A program made the translations under genes and the position numbers. Of a stretch of 64,000 nucleotides of DNA, positions 51,375 to 63,898 are shown piece by piece (positions within the stretch are counted from its first letter, which is position 1; each line of letters starts with the position of its first letter). Source of the stretch: Sedimentimonas flavescens (GTDB lineage: Bacteria; Pseudomonadota; Alphaproteobacteria; Rhodobacterales; Rhodobacteraceae); NCBI RefSeq assembly GCF_019264375.1, contig NZ_JAHVAI010000003.1, forward strand, positions 62,001 through 126,000, given 5' to 3'. Below the pieces are notes generated by a model. The model searched no databases. It was not told where the DNA came from and saw only the letters and a program-made list of their open reading frames with translations.

Positions 51375-52409
51375 ATGATGACTGCGCTTTTCCTTTTGTC
51401 GCTGGTGCTGGCATGGCCTACAATGGGCTTGTCTGTTCTCGCGTTCGTCGGCTTTGCCTTTCTTCGCAACTACCTTGTCATCCGAGCGCAGCGGTTCGAG
51501 GCCAATATCGCCCGCGCCCGAGAGATGGTGCGGAACGGCGCATCCTTCTATCCGTCGTGGTTCCACGATGCCGATGAGTTGGACACGTTCCTGCGGGTCA
51601 TTTCCGGCATGGCGCGGAAGAACGGCGTTTTGCAGATATTCATTGATGAAATTCTGGGCGACAGTTTTCAACTTAAGCCGCTGATATATCTCGCCGGTGC
51701 GATGGAACGGCTCGGCGGCTCTAAAACCGAACAACAGGTGGTTGTCTGGGAACGCCTGGTCGAGATGTGGGGGCGTCTGCCCGATGAGATCAAGGAACGC
51801 GCCCGCGCGCAGGAGGTTCGCTTTGCTGCGCAGCAGAAATCTGCGCCGACCTATCGCGCCTTGCGTAAGCGATCGGTTGGTGCGGCCAAAGACGGCGCAT
51901 CGCGCAGGTTGCTGAAGGTCGCCGCCTGGGGGTGGAGCATAGGGGCGACATGTTGGGTTCTGTTTGTTCTGGTGGCTACGGCTTTCCTGTTTGTCGACGA
52001 AAGGCCGATAGACGGTTTCGTGCTTTTCTTTCTCGGCCTCGGTCTCTCCTTGGCCTTTACCGGATTGGTCTGGGTGGCGATCTATGTCACGAATGGCCTG
52101 AAATGCGATTTTGAACGGCTTTTCGTGCGCGTGGTTCTGGGTGATTTCTCAAGCTATTTCTGGTTCGTGATCGGCGTTCTTTATCTGGGTGGTGTCGGAA
52201 CTGCGATCTGGTTCGACGGATCGGGCGGGGGCGGCTTTGAGACCAATTTCGCAACCGGTGTGGGCGGGGCCTTGGCGATCCTTGCGCTGGGATATCCCGG
52301 ATCGCTTTTGGCTCCGGCCAAATATAGACAGGTGGGCCATGTCGTCGGGACCGTTTTTGCCGCCTTGGCCTCCTTGATCGTGGCTCTTAACGGCTTGACG
52401 GTCGCTTGA
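51375..52409 (+). CDS. Polytopic membrane protein of unknown function
   Basis: A 344-residue protein with an N-terminal hydrophobic helix (about 3-27), a soluble helical region (about 35-185, LDTFLRVISGMARKNGVLQI) and about five further membrane helices from 186 to the end. No family is recognised. ATG at 51375 follows GAGGG. It stands alone between the recombinase element and the Ada-like zinc-motif protein. Confidence 0.7.
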   Translation: MMTALFLLSLVLAWPTMGLSVLAFVGFAFLRNYLVIRAQRFEANIARAREMVRNGASFYPSWFHDADELDTFLRVISGMARKNGVLQIFIDEILGDSFQLKPLIYLAGAMERLGGSKTEQQVVVWERLVEMWGRLPDEIKERARAQEVRFAAQQKSAPTYRALRKRSVGAAKDGASRRLLKVAAWGWSIGATCWVLFVLVATAFLFVDERPIDGFVLFFLGLGLSLAFTGLVWVAIYVTNGLKCDFERLFVRVVLGDFSSYFWFVIGVLYLGGVGTAIWFDGSGGGGFETNFATGVGGALAILALGYPGSLLAPAKYRQVGHVVGTVFAALASLIVALNGLTVA

Positions 52410-52654
52410 CCTACCCTCAATGATCGCCGCCCTCGCGAGAAGAGCCGCAAAACTGCCGCGAGCTCAAAGGCAGAAAAATCCGCATCGCCGTCATTTTCAC
52501 AAGTTGCAGGGAACGACCACTTTGATCTTCTGACCGGGTAGTCTTGATAAGATTTGCCGGTCGATCCTCTGAGATTTTGCAATGTTCATTCAGTGCCGTT
52601 TTCACGCATGGGTCTACCTCAAGCACGCACTTTGAAGTTGGTAGAGAGATACGT

Positions 52655-53272
52655 ATGGCACTGCAAAACCGCGTCAATCCGTTCGGTCAAATCGTTGCTT
52701 CGGCTGCGCGGGGCTCGCTGATGGGGAACCGCGGAATTCTACATGATGAGGACAAGAATATTCTCAAGACGCATGCACATCAGAATTGGGTGGCTTGTGC
52801 GCTGAGTTTCAACGGTAACAAGCGCACCCTGATGGCGCCGCACAGCTATACCGAACTCTTCTTCCTCGATGAAGCAACCGCTCTGGCTGCGGGTCATCGC
52901 CCATGCGCCACTTGTCGTCACGAATGCTACCGAGTGTTCACGCAGATTTGGCAGCAGGTTCACGGCAAACCTCCAAAGGGCGCATCGCTGAGGATGACAA
53001 TTGATCGTGCGCTCCACGTCGCGCGAATACAGCGCGGTCAAAAGGTGATCTTCGAAGCCGAATTCGAAGAGCTCCCTGATGGTGCCATGATCTCGATGGA
53101 CGGGGACTCTTTCCTAAGATGGAACGACGCTGGACACCGTTGGAGTTTTGATGGTTATGGGCAAATTCCCGTCCCGATCAGCGGCTCGGTCAGCGTTCTG
53201 ACACCAAAGCCAATCATTGCATTGCTGCATGCAGGTTACCGCCCCGAAATTCATTCGAGCCTGCCCGGGTAG
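52655..53272 (+). CDS. Conserved hypothetical protein with Ada-like cysteine motif
   Basis: A 205-residue protein. The segment FFLDEATALAAGHRPCATCR followed by HEC resembles the metal-binding motif of Ada-type proteins, where clustered cysteines hold zinc. The rest includes a beta-rich C-terminal domain. The start at 52655 is chosen because it begins the conserved-looking part; an in-frame upstream start at 52544 is possible. A DNA-repair or nucleic-acid role is suggested but not shown. Confidence 0.6.
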   Translation: MALQNRVNPFGQIVASAARGSLMGNRGILHDEDKNILKTHAHQNWVACALSFNGNKRTLMAPHSYTELFFLDEATALAAGHRPCATCRHECYRVFTQIWQQVHGKPPKGASLRMTIDRALHVARIQRGQKVIFEAEFEELPDGAMISMDGDSFLRWNDAGHRWSFDGYGQIPVPISGSVSVLTPKPIIALLHAGYRPEIHSSLPG

Positions 53273-53302
53273 CTGCATCCGTTTGCGGCGTCGGCGCTAC
53301 GA

Positions 53303-53950
53303 CTATGGTGTCGAACTGCGGGCTGACGCCTTTACAAGCTCCACCAGGTCCCGTTTCAGGTAGTAGAGCCGGTTTCCTGCTCCTGGGAAGCGCCTTCCCT
53401 TCAAGGAAGACCGCCGGATCCGCTCTCCGGTGCGTTTCGAGGAACATCCAAGGATGTCGGCCGCGGCGAGCAGATCCACATATCCGTGTTTTTCTGGCGA
53501 AATCGGCTTTGTGTTGCGGGTGGCTGCCGTCGTGGGGGGCTGGTATCCCGGTTCGCGCAGCTCGTTCAGGCCCATGCTCTCGGCTTTTTCGAGAACAGCC
53601 TGCCTGGGGTAGAACTGGGTCCTGCGCTGGCCGGGGAAGCTCCGTCCCCTCGCGTTCTCCTCAAGCATCAGCCATTTGACGCGGCATGGCGGGCACATCA
53701 GGATAGCCGCAGCTTCCGCAGTATCCATGTAGCCTTGGGAGCGCGGGTCGATGTTGCGCAGCGCCGCAAGGTTTCGGACCTCTTTTTCGAGGTAGAAGCG
53801 GGTATTGCCGTGTTCCTGGAGGGTGCAGATCTCAAGCCCCGACTTTTGGGCCAGTTTTGCGACATAGAGGGCGGCGCAATCGAGAATGCGTGCCGCCTCA
53901 TCCGTAGAGATGATCCCGATTGGGATCGTTTCCGCTTTAGAATTGTTCAT
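53303..53950 (-). CDS. Protein with three tandem MerR/excisionase-like HTH repeats
   Basis: A 215-residue protein built of three similar units at about residues 13-60, 74-122 and 157-205. Each has a helix-turn-helix opening (ISTDEAARILDC, MDTAEAAAILMC, VDLLAAADILGC), a mid-helix and a RFYL/QFYP/RLYYL-type beta strand. This is a repeated HTH_17-like fold. ATG at 53950 follows AAGGAA; the longer frame to 54148 overlaps the next gene. It lies downstream of the DUF3987-like gene on the same strand. A regulator or DNA-organising role is plausible. Confidence 0.75.
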   Translation of the reverse strand: MNNSKAETIPIGIISTDEAARILDCAALYVAKLAQKSGLEICTLQEHGNTRFYLEKEVRNLAALRNIDPRSQGYMDTAEAAAILMCPPCRVKWLMLEENARGRSFPGQRRTQFYPRQAVLEKAESMGLNELREPGYQPPTTAATRNTKPISPEKHGYVDLLAAADILGCSSKRTGERIRRSSLKGRRFPGAGNRLYYLKRDLVELVKASARSSTP

Positions 53951-54116
53951 GATTGTTTCCTTCGCAACGGGATGTGAAAAGAACATTGGTTCGTTCGCGA
54001 AAAATCGAAAACTCAGATTGGCCCCGAGCGCTGCGATGTCCTGCCGTGCCAAGGAACCCGTAAACTCATCCCCGATTCCTTGCCCAGTCGACGTGTCTCT
54101 TGCCCGAGAATGTTGC

Positions 54117-55715
54117 TCAACGGCTTGATCTGACTCGCGGGAGTTCAATGACGTTAAGCATTCGCTCCACTTCGTAGTCGCTGTCTCTCACGGTATCGTC
54201 GCGCTCGACTCCATTTTCCGCCGGTTCTTGGTCTCGATAAGCCTTCAAGAGTCGTTCCAGCCGCTTTTGATTTCTCGAAAGCTCTTGCTGCTTCTGGCGT
54301 GCTTTATGAGCGGAGTGGCGGGCAAACAACTGGTCAGCGATCTTGGCATCGTTGGGGCACGAGGGCCCAAGCAGATCGGCGGGCATCTCAACTTGTTCCA
54401 GAAGATTGAGAACCTCTCTGATCCGCGCCGAATTCAGTTCCGCCCGGACCTTCGCGCTGAGCCTCCGATTGATGTCTCGTGCAGAAACCGAACTGGCGCC
54501 AGATTCCTTCAGGCGGTCGCGATGTTCGGCAACAGTTCGGATCTGGTCCGCCCATCCGTTATCGTATTCTCGGATCATGGTAAGTGCGCTTTCCATATGA
54601 AATTCAGCATACTTCGTCGCAATTTCCGCAGTCTCGATGTCAATGGGTTGGCGGGCGCGACCCAGCAGAAACTGGATCACCGGAAGGTAGCTGAACACGG
54701 AGTAACCAATGCGCCGGATGAATGACCCAGGCAGTTGGCTATTGCCCCAACTCGGGCGGAGGCCGTGCCACCATGACTCGAGATAGGGCAGAACTTCGTT
54801 GTCGAGCGTGTAAGTGCCACGGCTGTTCGGCTGTGAGCAGAGCGCGAACCACATCTCGCGCAGCCTCGCCTGTTCGTGAGCGCACTCGTCTCCCTTAAAG
54901 AATAGCAGATGGTCAAACATGTCCGTGTCCGTCCGCGGTTCAGCCATGACGTAGTTGAAGCGCTGGCATAAGCCGTCGAGCATGCTTGGCAGGTCCACGT
55001 TCATCTTCCACGTCTCGCGAACCGTCAGGCCAAAGAAGGTGAAATGGGGGTCCTCTATGACCAACTTTTCTTGCTCGCTTTTCAGTCGGTTGGCGACCGT
55101 CTTGTGGGAGTAGGCGTCGAGCATCCAAGGCTTGATCCGTGCATAATTCGATTGAGTGCGGACCTGCTGTAGAAACTGCCCGACCTCGTCCTGGAACCAA
55201 AAGCTCCCATTATTGTGCAGAAGGCTGATGATCCATTCGGCGTCTGTGCAGCCTGTCGGGAACATCTTCACCGGTTCTTTGGCCCCCTCGTCAGCAAGCG
55301 CTTCCGCGACACGCTCGGTCGCAAGTGTTTTGGAGCTTCCAGAGGCAGCCAGGGCGATGGTCCACAGGATCGGACGGAGTGGTGCAAGCCCGGGAATTAG
55401 GGTCACCGCGCCGTTCTGCGTCAGCCAGGAGGCTGCCACCATGATCAATTGAAACAGGGGCAGAGCGTAGCTGGTATCGGTGTTCTTGAAATGCATTACC
55501 ATACGCTCGAGGTAAGATCCGCGCGGAATCAATGGGGTGATGTCCAGTGCCTCGGGACGTTCCTTCACGGCCAGCATGACCGCGAGGTCGCTTTTTTCTT
55601 TGCTGGTGAGAACGCGGGTCTGCCTGCCATCCTTTACGCGAACGCCTGCGAAGATCTCACTCCTCGCGGTGTTGATGGCTTTTTGCGTCGGAGTAGGGGG
55701 GACCTTCTTTGCCAT
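54117..55715 (-). CDS. DUF3987-like (YfjI-type) helicase/primase-associated protein
   Basis: A 532-residue protein resembling DUF3987 proteins of phages, plasmids and islands, which are RepA/primase-helicase relatives. It has a hydrophobic strand then a P-loop-like AASGSSKT (124-130), where the usual Gly before Lys is Ser, and a Walker B-like FWFQDEVGQF. A C-terminal coiled coil (about 450-500) follows. ATG at 55715 has GGAAAG at good spacing. The divergent gap to the R-M operon carries GCCGACA repeats. Replication or DNA maintenance is the likely role. Confidence 0.7.
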   Translation of the reverse strand: MAKKVPPTPTQKAINTARSEIFAGVRVKDGRQTRVLTSKEKSDLAVMLAVKERPEALDITPLIPRGSYLERMVMHFKNTDTSYALPLFQLIMVAASWLTQNGAVTLIPGLAPLRPILWTIALAASGSSKTLATERVAEALADEGAKEPVKMFPTGCTDAEWIISLLHNNGSFWFQDEVGQFLQQVRTQSNYARIKPWMLDAYSHKTVANRLKSEQEKLVIEDPHFTFFGLTVRETWKMNVDLPSMLDGLCQRFNYVMAEPRTDTDMFDHLLFFKGDECAHEQARLREMWFALCSQPNSRGTYTLDNEVLPYLESWWHGLRPSWGNSQLPGSFIRRIGYSVFSYLPVIQFLLGRARQPIDIETAEIATKYAEFHMESALTMIREYDNGWADQIRTVAEHRDRLKESGASSVSARDINRRLSAKVRAELNSARIREVLNLLEQVEMPADLLGPSCPNDAKIADQLFARHSAHKARQKQQELSRNQKRLERLLKAYRDQEPAENGVERDDTVRDSDYEVERMLNVIELPRVRSSR

Positions 55716-55816
55716 GTGCACGACTTTCCTTTGGTTGCGTGCACGGGACATTGATACCGAGAAGAAAATCCGAGAGTCGGGTTTGACCTATTGCTTCGAG
55801 AAAAACGGGGGCGCCC

Positions 55817-55896
55817 GCCGACAGCCGACAGAACTTCTAATATAACGAAAACAATAGAAAAAACTTGCATTCTGATGGCCGACAAGTCGCCGACAA
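55817..55896. repeat. Four GCCGACA repeats in a divergent promoter gap
   Basis: GCCGACA occurs as a tandem pair at 55817-55830 and as a second pair at 55878-55885 and 55889-55896. All are in the same orientation between the DUF3987-like gene and the Type I R-M operon. They are probable regulator or replication-protein sites. Confidence 0.5.
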
Positions 55897-56008
55897 ATTG
55901 CTGCTCGTGTGGCACCCGACGCTTGCCCGCAGCCATAAATTCGCCCACAACTCACCGGTAAGTTGTTTTTCGCCGCGCCAACGGCTTTGAAACCAGTAGG
56001 GACGGACC

Positions 56009-57529
56009 TTGAGTATCGAAAAGACCCTTTTTGCCGCCGCCGACAAGATGCGCGGTTCCATGGATGCGGGCGAATACAAGCACATCGCGCTCGGTCTTTT
56101 GTTCCTCCGCTACGTCTCGATCTCGTTTGAGCGCCTTCACGATCAGCTAACCAACGACGAATACGCCGACCCCGAGGATCCGGACGAATATCTGGCTGAA
56201 AGCGTCTTCTGGGTGCCGGAAAAGGCCCGTTGGTCGACGTTGGCCAAACAGTCCAAGGATTCCAGGATCGGCATCATGATTGACGATGCCATGCGGGCAA
56301 TCGAGGCCGAGAACGAAACTCTCAAGGGAGCGCTGCCAAAGGTCTTCGGCAAGGAAAGCATTGACCGGGCCATGCTCACCGGGCTGCTCGACCTTTTCAC
56401 CAACATCAAATTGCACGGCGACCGTCGGGACTTCGATCTGATCGGCCGCATCTACGAATACTGCATCGGCGAATTCGCCAGCTCCGAGGGCAAGCGCGGC
56501 GGCGAGTTCTACACCCCTAAATCCGTGGTCGATACGCTAATCGAAATGATCGAACCGACGAAGGGTCGCGTCTATGACCCCTGCTGCGGCACTGGTGGCT
56601 TCTTCGTTCAGTCCGAGAAGTTCATCGAGGCGCATTCCGGCCAGCGTAATGATATCGCCATCTATGGGCAGGAGCGTAACCACACCACCTTCGGCCTTGC
56701 CCGGATGAACCTCGCCATCCGCGGCATCTTTGCCGACATCCGCTGGAACTCCGAAGGCACGCTGGTCAAGGATGCCTTCCCGGACGAGCGCTTCGACTAC
56801 ATCCTCGCTAACCCACCGTTCAACATCTCCGACTGGTCGGGCGAGTTGCTGCGCGAGGATGTGCGCTGGAAGTTCGGCTCACCACCCGTGGGCAATGCCA
56901 ACTTCGCCTGGATCCAGCACATCTATGCCCACCTCTCGGCCGCTGGGATCGGCGGCGTGGTCATGGCCAACGGGTCGATGTCGTCAATGTCCGGGGGCGA
57001 CGGCGACATCCGCCGCGCGCTGGTCGAAGGGGGCGCGGTGGACGCCATGGTGGCGCTGCCGGGGCAGCTCTTCTACGGCACGCAGATCCCGGCGTGTCTG
57101 TGGATCTTGGCCAAGGACAAGTCGAACGGCATCGCGAAGGACGCCAAGCTGCGCGACCGGCGCGGCGAGGTGCTGTTCATCGATGCGCGCAAGATGGGCG
57201 CGCTGGTGCCGGGAAGCCGCAAGCAGAAGGAACTGTCGGATGACGAGGTCGCCCGGATCGCGCGCGCCTACCACGCATGGCGGGGGGAGCCGGACGCCGG
57301 CACCTACGAGGACGAGCCGGGCTTCTGCAAGGCGGCCTCGCTGGAGGAAATCGCCAAACACAACTTCGTCCTGACCCCAGGCCGCTATGTCGGCGCCGGG
57401 GCGGCGGAAGAGGACGGCGAGCCCTTCGAGGAGAAGTTCGAGCGTCTGATGGGCGATCTGCGCGGCCAGTTCGCCGAGGGGCGGCGACTGGAGGCCGAGA
57501 TTGAGGCGCGGCTGGGGGCGTTGGGATGA
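56009..57529 (+). CDS. hsdM: Type I restriction-modification DNA methyltransferase subunit
   Basis: A 506-residue HsdM. The N-terminal HsdM_N domain (MSIEKTLFAAADKMRGSMDA) precedes an N6-adenine methylase with AdoMet motif YDPCCGTGGFF (Asp190) and catalytic NPPF at Asn268. The start is a TTG at 56009, supported by the conserved N-terminus and AGGGACGG upstream. With HsdS it forms the modification core that methylates adenines in a bipartite site. The end overlaps hsdS by four bases (ATGA). Confidence 0.95.
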   Translation: MSIEKTLFAAADKMRGSMDAGEYKHIALGLLFLRYVSISFERLHDQLTNDEYADPEDPDEYLAESVFWVPEKARWSTLAKQSKDSRIGIMIDDAMRAIEAENETLKGALPKVFGKESIDRAMLTGLLDLFTNIKLHGDRRDFDLIGRIYEYCIGEFASSEGKRGGEFYTPKSVVDTLIEMIEPTKGRVYDPCCGTGGFFVQSEKFIEAHSGQRNDIAIYGQERNHTTFGLARMNLAIRGIFADIRWNSEGTLVKDAFPDERFDYILANPPFNISDWSGELLREDVRWKFGSPPVGNANFAWIQHIYAHLSAAGIGGVVMANGSMSSMSGGDGDIRRALVEGGAVDAMVALPGQLFYGTQIPACLWILAKDKSNGIAKDAKLRDRRGEVLFIDARKMGALVPGSRKQKELSDDEVARIARAYHAWRGEPDAGTYEDEPGFCKAASLEEIAKHNFVLTPGRYVGAGAAEEDGEPFEEKFERLMGDLRGQFAEGRRLEAEIEARLGALG

Positions 57530-58857
57530 ATGGTTGGCGCAATGAGGCGCTCGGCTCGGGCTCCACACAGATTCTGGATGGCGATCGAGGGAAAAACTAT
57601 CCTTCAAAGCAACAGTTGCTGCCGGCAGGAGATTGCCTGTTTCTGAGTGCCACAAATGTCACCAAACGTGGCTTTGATTTTTCAAAATGCGAATTCATCT
57701 CTGCCGACAGAGACAGCTTGTTGCGCAAGGGAAAGCTTGCGCGCTTCGACAGTGTCCTTACGACTCGTGGCACTGTGGGGAACGTTGCGTATTTTGGTCC
57801 AACAGTTCCCTTCGAACATGTTCGGATCAACTCTGGAATGGTGATCATTCGACCGGACAAAGCGCAAATTTCATCTGAATTTCTATCATTTTTTCTGCGC
57901 TCCGAATTGTTCTCTGATCAAATCGCATCTCTGACATCAGGGAGTGCGCAGCCGCAGTTGCCCATACGTGATTTGAGGCACGTCCAGCTTCCCGTTCCCC
58001 CAATCGAAGAACAACGGGAGATCGCGGCGATCCTTGGGACGCTGGATGACAAGATCGAGTTGAACCGCAAGACGGCGGCGACGCTGGAGGCGATGGCGCG
58101 GGCGCTCTACCGGTCGTGGTTCGTCGATTTCGACCCCGTCTGGGCCAAGACCGAAGGCCGCCCGCCCGCCCACATGGCCCCCGCCACCGCCGCCCTTTTC
58201 CCTGACAGCTTTGGGGATGACGGATTGCCGGTGGGGTGGCGCATGGCACGGATCGACGAGCTTTGTTCTCGAATCTTCAGCGGTGGAACACCAAAAACAA
58301 GTGAGGGCGCCTTTTGGGGGGGAGAGTTCCCTTGGTTGTCTTCAGGCGAAACGAGGCAAAGCCTCATCGTAGATACCGAAAAAACTATCACAGATGCTGG
58401 AATTAAAGGCTCATCTACCAGACGCGCGCGACGAGGGGCGATCGTTGTGGCAAGCGCGGGACAAGGCAAGACAAGAGGGCAAACATCCTACCTATCGATT
58501 GATTGCTACGTGAATCAGTCCGTGATCGCATGTGAGGCAGACACCTCCGTAGTTCCTGATAGCTACCTCTATTGTGACCTGCAGCGCAGGTATGAAGAGT
58601 TTCGCGCGATATCCGATGCAAACAGCTCACGAGGCAGCTTGACCACGAAAATGGTTGGAGGGCTCGAGGTTGTTCTTCCTACTCACGAAATCGTCGAGGC
58701 CTTCGACATCATAGTCGCGCCCATGATCGCTCGTCTTATCAACAATGCACGTGAAAACAAAACACTTGCTACCTTGCGCGATACGCTCTTGCCCCGGCTA
58801 ATGTCCGGCGAACTGCGTGTGGGCGAGGCGCGCGAACTGGCGGAGGAGGTCGCATGA
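57526..58857 (+). CDS. hsdS: Type I restriction-modification specificity subunit
   Basis: A 443-residue HsdS with two target-recognition domains (about 1-150 and 235-385). Each is followed by a helical spacer; the central spacer carries PPIEEQREIAAILGTLDD and LEAMARALYRSWFVDFDPV, typical of the family. It sets the DNA sequence recognised by both modification and restriction complexes. The base composition of the recognition domains is lower in GC than hsdM, as usual for exchanged specificity domains. ATGA overlaps join it to hsdM and to the next gene. Confidence 0.95.
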   Translation: MNGWRNEALGSGSTQILDGDRGKNYPSKQQLLPAGDCLFLSATNVTKRGFDFSKCEFISADRDSLLRKGKLARFDSVLTTRGTVGNVAYFGPTVPFEHVRINSGMVIIRPDKAQISSEFLSFFLRSELFSDQIASLTSGSAQPQLPIRDLRHVQLPVPPIEEQREIAAILGTLDDKIELNRKTAATLEAMARALYRSWFVDFDPVWAKTEGRPPAHMAPATAALFPDSFGDDGLPVGWRMARIDELCSRIFSGGTPKTSEGAFWGGEFPWLSSGETRQSLIVDTEKTITDAGIKGSSTRRARRGAIVVASAGQGKTRGQTSYLSIDCYVNQSVIACEADTSVVPDSYLYCDLQRRYEEFRAISDANSSRGSLTTKMVGGLEVVLPTHEIVEAFDIIVAPMIARLINNARENKTLATLRDTLLPRLMSGELRVGEARELAEEVA

Positions 58858-59666
58858 TTTATCGCGTGCCATTTTTCGAGCGGCACTACCTGCAGCAGCT
58901 TGCAGGTTGGGTCTGGCGCGAACAGGATGACGCGCTGCACTACGGTTTGAAGCTGCAAGAAGAAACTATTACCGAGATGCTTCTTTTGCGGATGGCCCGC
59001 GAATGCCAAGACACCGGCCTTCACATCAAGATGTTCAACCGCATTGAGGAAGGTGGCAGCAAAAAAGACGCGAAATCGGGGAATGGTGCGGATTGGGAGT
59101 GGTATTTTTCCACTCCCTTTTGCCAAGTCGGATTCCGCGTGCAAGCTAAGGTTCTTTCTTCCGGCTTGACCCTCAAGCGTATGGCCCTATCGCGTGGGGT
59201 GTATGGGGGGCTCAAGAAGGACGGCATTCAGGCGCAAGATCTCATCTCCACCGCGAAAAGCGCCGGATACAACCCAATCTATGTGTTTTACAACCATCCT
59301 TGGGTCGCAAATCGAGAGCTCTTCTCCTCGCTCAAGAGTCCTTTCGCTTGCGCCACAACTGACTGGGGATGCGCGGTTTCGTCCGCAACCTTTGTGAAGA
59401 ACAAGGCCGACAACCGGCTCTCGGAATTGATTGATGGTATGATGCCTTGGCACCTTTTCTTCCGCATGAGCAAAGGCTGCGGAGCTAAAGAGGCTCTGGC
59501 AAAGTTTGGTGACGATCAGGAGCTCATTTCAGATTCGCCTCGGCCAGAATGGCTTCAATTCCTTTCGAACCCCGATGATCGGGGTGACGGCGCATCGCAT
59601 ATAAATGAATATCTTGCTAACAGGAATTTGGCGGGCGTCGCCTATTTCGAACTTGATGGCGAATGA
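58854..59666 (+). CDS. DUF6615-like putative nuclease in the R-M operon
   Basis: A 270-residue protein resembling DUF6615. It has the order Glu37/Glu41 (LQEETITEMLL), Asp80 and Glu82 (NGADWEWYF), then Gln97-x-Lys99 (VGFRVQAKVL), which fits a PD-(D/E)XK-type active site. It is joined to hsdS by an ATGA overlap and precedes the DUF4268 gene by 9 bases, so it is co-expressed with the R-M system. A back-up effector or accessory nuclease is inferred. Confidence 0.7.
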   Translation: MIYRVPFFERHYLQQLAGWVWREQDDALHYGLKLQEETITEMLLLRMARECQDTGLHIKMFNRIEEGGSKKDAKSGNGADWEWYFSTPFCQVGFRVQAKVLSSGLTLKRMALSRGVYGGLKKDGIQAQDLISTAKSAGYNPIYVFYNHPWVANRELFSSLKSPFACATTDWGCAVSSATFVKNKADNRLSELIDGMMPWHLFFRMSKGCGAKEALAKFGDDQELISDSPRPEWLQFLSNPDDRGDGASHINEYLANRNLAGVAYFELDGE

Positions 59667-59675
59667 GGCACGCGC

Positions 59676-60811
59676 ATGTTTCAGGTGAACCGCTCCGAAA
59701 ACCGGCTGAGAAAACTTGAAGAGAAACGCTTCGCTGACCTCAATCTGCGGGAACGCGACCACCTGCAGGAATGGCTCGCCAATCAGCCTGATGCACTCGG
59801 CGAGGATCTCCTGATCATCCAGAAGGAGTTCGACGGTTTCGCCGATACGCGCGAGCGTCTGGATCTCCTGGCCATCGACGGTGACGGGCAGTTGGTTGTG
59901 ATTGAGAACAAGCTCGACGATTCCGGCCGGGATGTCGCCTGGCAGGCTCTGAAATACGCGGCCTATGCCTCGAGCCTGACCAAGTCGCAGATCATCGATA
60001 TCTACCAGCAGTATCTCGATCGGCACGAAGGCGGCGGCAATGCGGTGCAGCGCATCTGCGAGTTTTTGGATGTGGAGGCACTCGACGAGGTGGTGCTGAA
60101 TGCGGGGCATGATCAACGCCTGATGTTCATTGCTGCAAATTTTCGGAAGGAAGTGACCTCGACGGTTCTGTGGCTGCGCGAGCACCGCATCGATGCGCGC
60201 TGCTTTAAGGTCATCCCCTATGTGTTTGGTTCAGAACTGTTTGTTGATATTCAACCGGTGATCCCCACGCCTGAGGCTGCAGATTTCATGATCGGGATGG
60301 CGGAAAAGGAAAGCGAAGAAAAATCTGCCAAGGGGGTGCAGCAAAGGCGACACAAACTGCGACTGAGGTATTGGGAACTCGTGCTTCGCGAACTCCGGGC
60401 AGCGGGCCTGAGCAGATACGAGACCGTGTCACCGTCTCGCGAGAACTGGATTTCCTGTGGCTCAGGGGTAGGTTCAATCATTTTCGGCCTTGCATTCACC
60501 CAATCTGAGGCGCGGGTCGAAGTCATTTTTCAGGGGCCGGACAAGGCGCGCAACAAGCTCTTGTTCGACGAGCTTTGCGCTCGACAGGTTGAATTTGACA
60601 GCGCTTTCGGCGCGCCTCTCCAATGGTTGAGAATGGACGACAGCAAGATGTCAAAGATCGTGCAGGTCGCGCCATTTGATGGATTCAACGAGGAAGTGTG
60701 GCCGGAGATGGCCGCCTGGATGACATCCGAGATGTCAAAATTGCAGTCGACTTTCATGAAACCGATTTCGCAACTCAGGGGGCGGAATTCCGGCTCGGAG
60801 GAAGTCAGCTA

Positions 60812-60812
<1 letters not shown>
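59676..60812 (+). CDS. DUF4268-type protein with N-terminal nuclease-like domain
   Basis: A 378-residue protein. The N-terminal domain has Asp63 (ERLDLLAIDGDG) and Glu77-Asn-Lys79 (VVIENKL), a NucS/PD-(D/E)XK-like site, and the C-terminal half matches DUF4268 (about 215-350). Such proteins are common beside Type I R-M genes. Its TAA stop shares one base with the ATG of hsdR (TAATG), which indicates coupling. It may restrict unmodified DNA or repair breaks; no experiment is implied. Confidence 0.78.
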
Positions 60813-63898
<3,086 letters not shown>

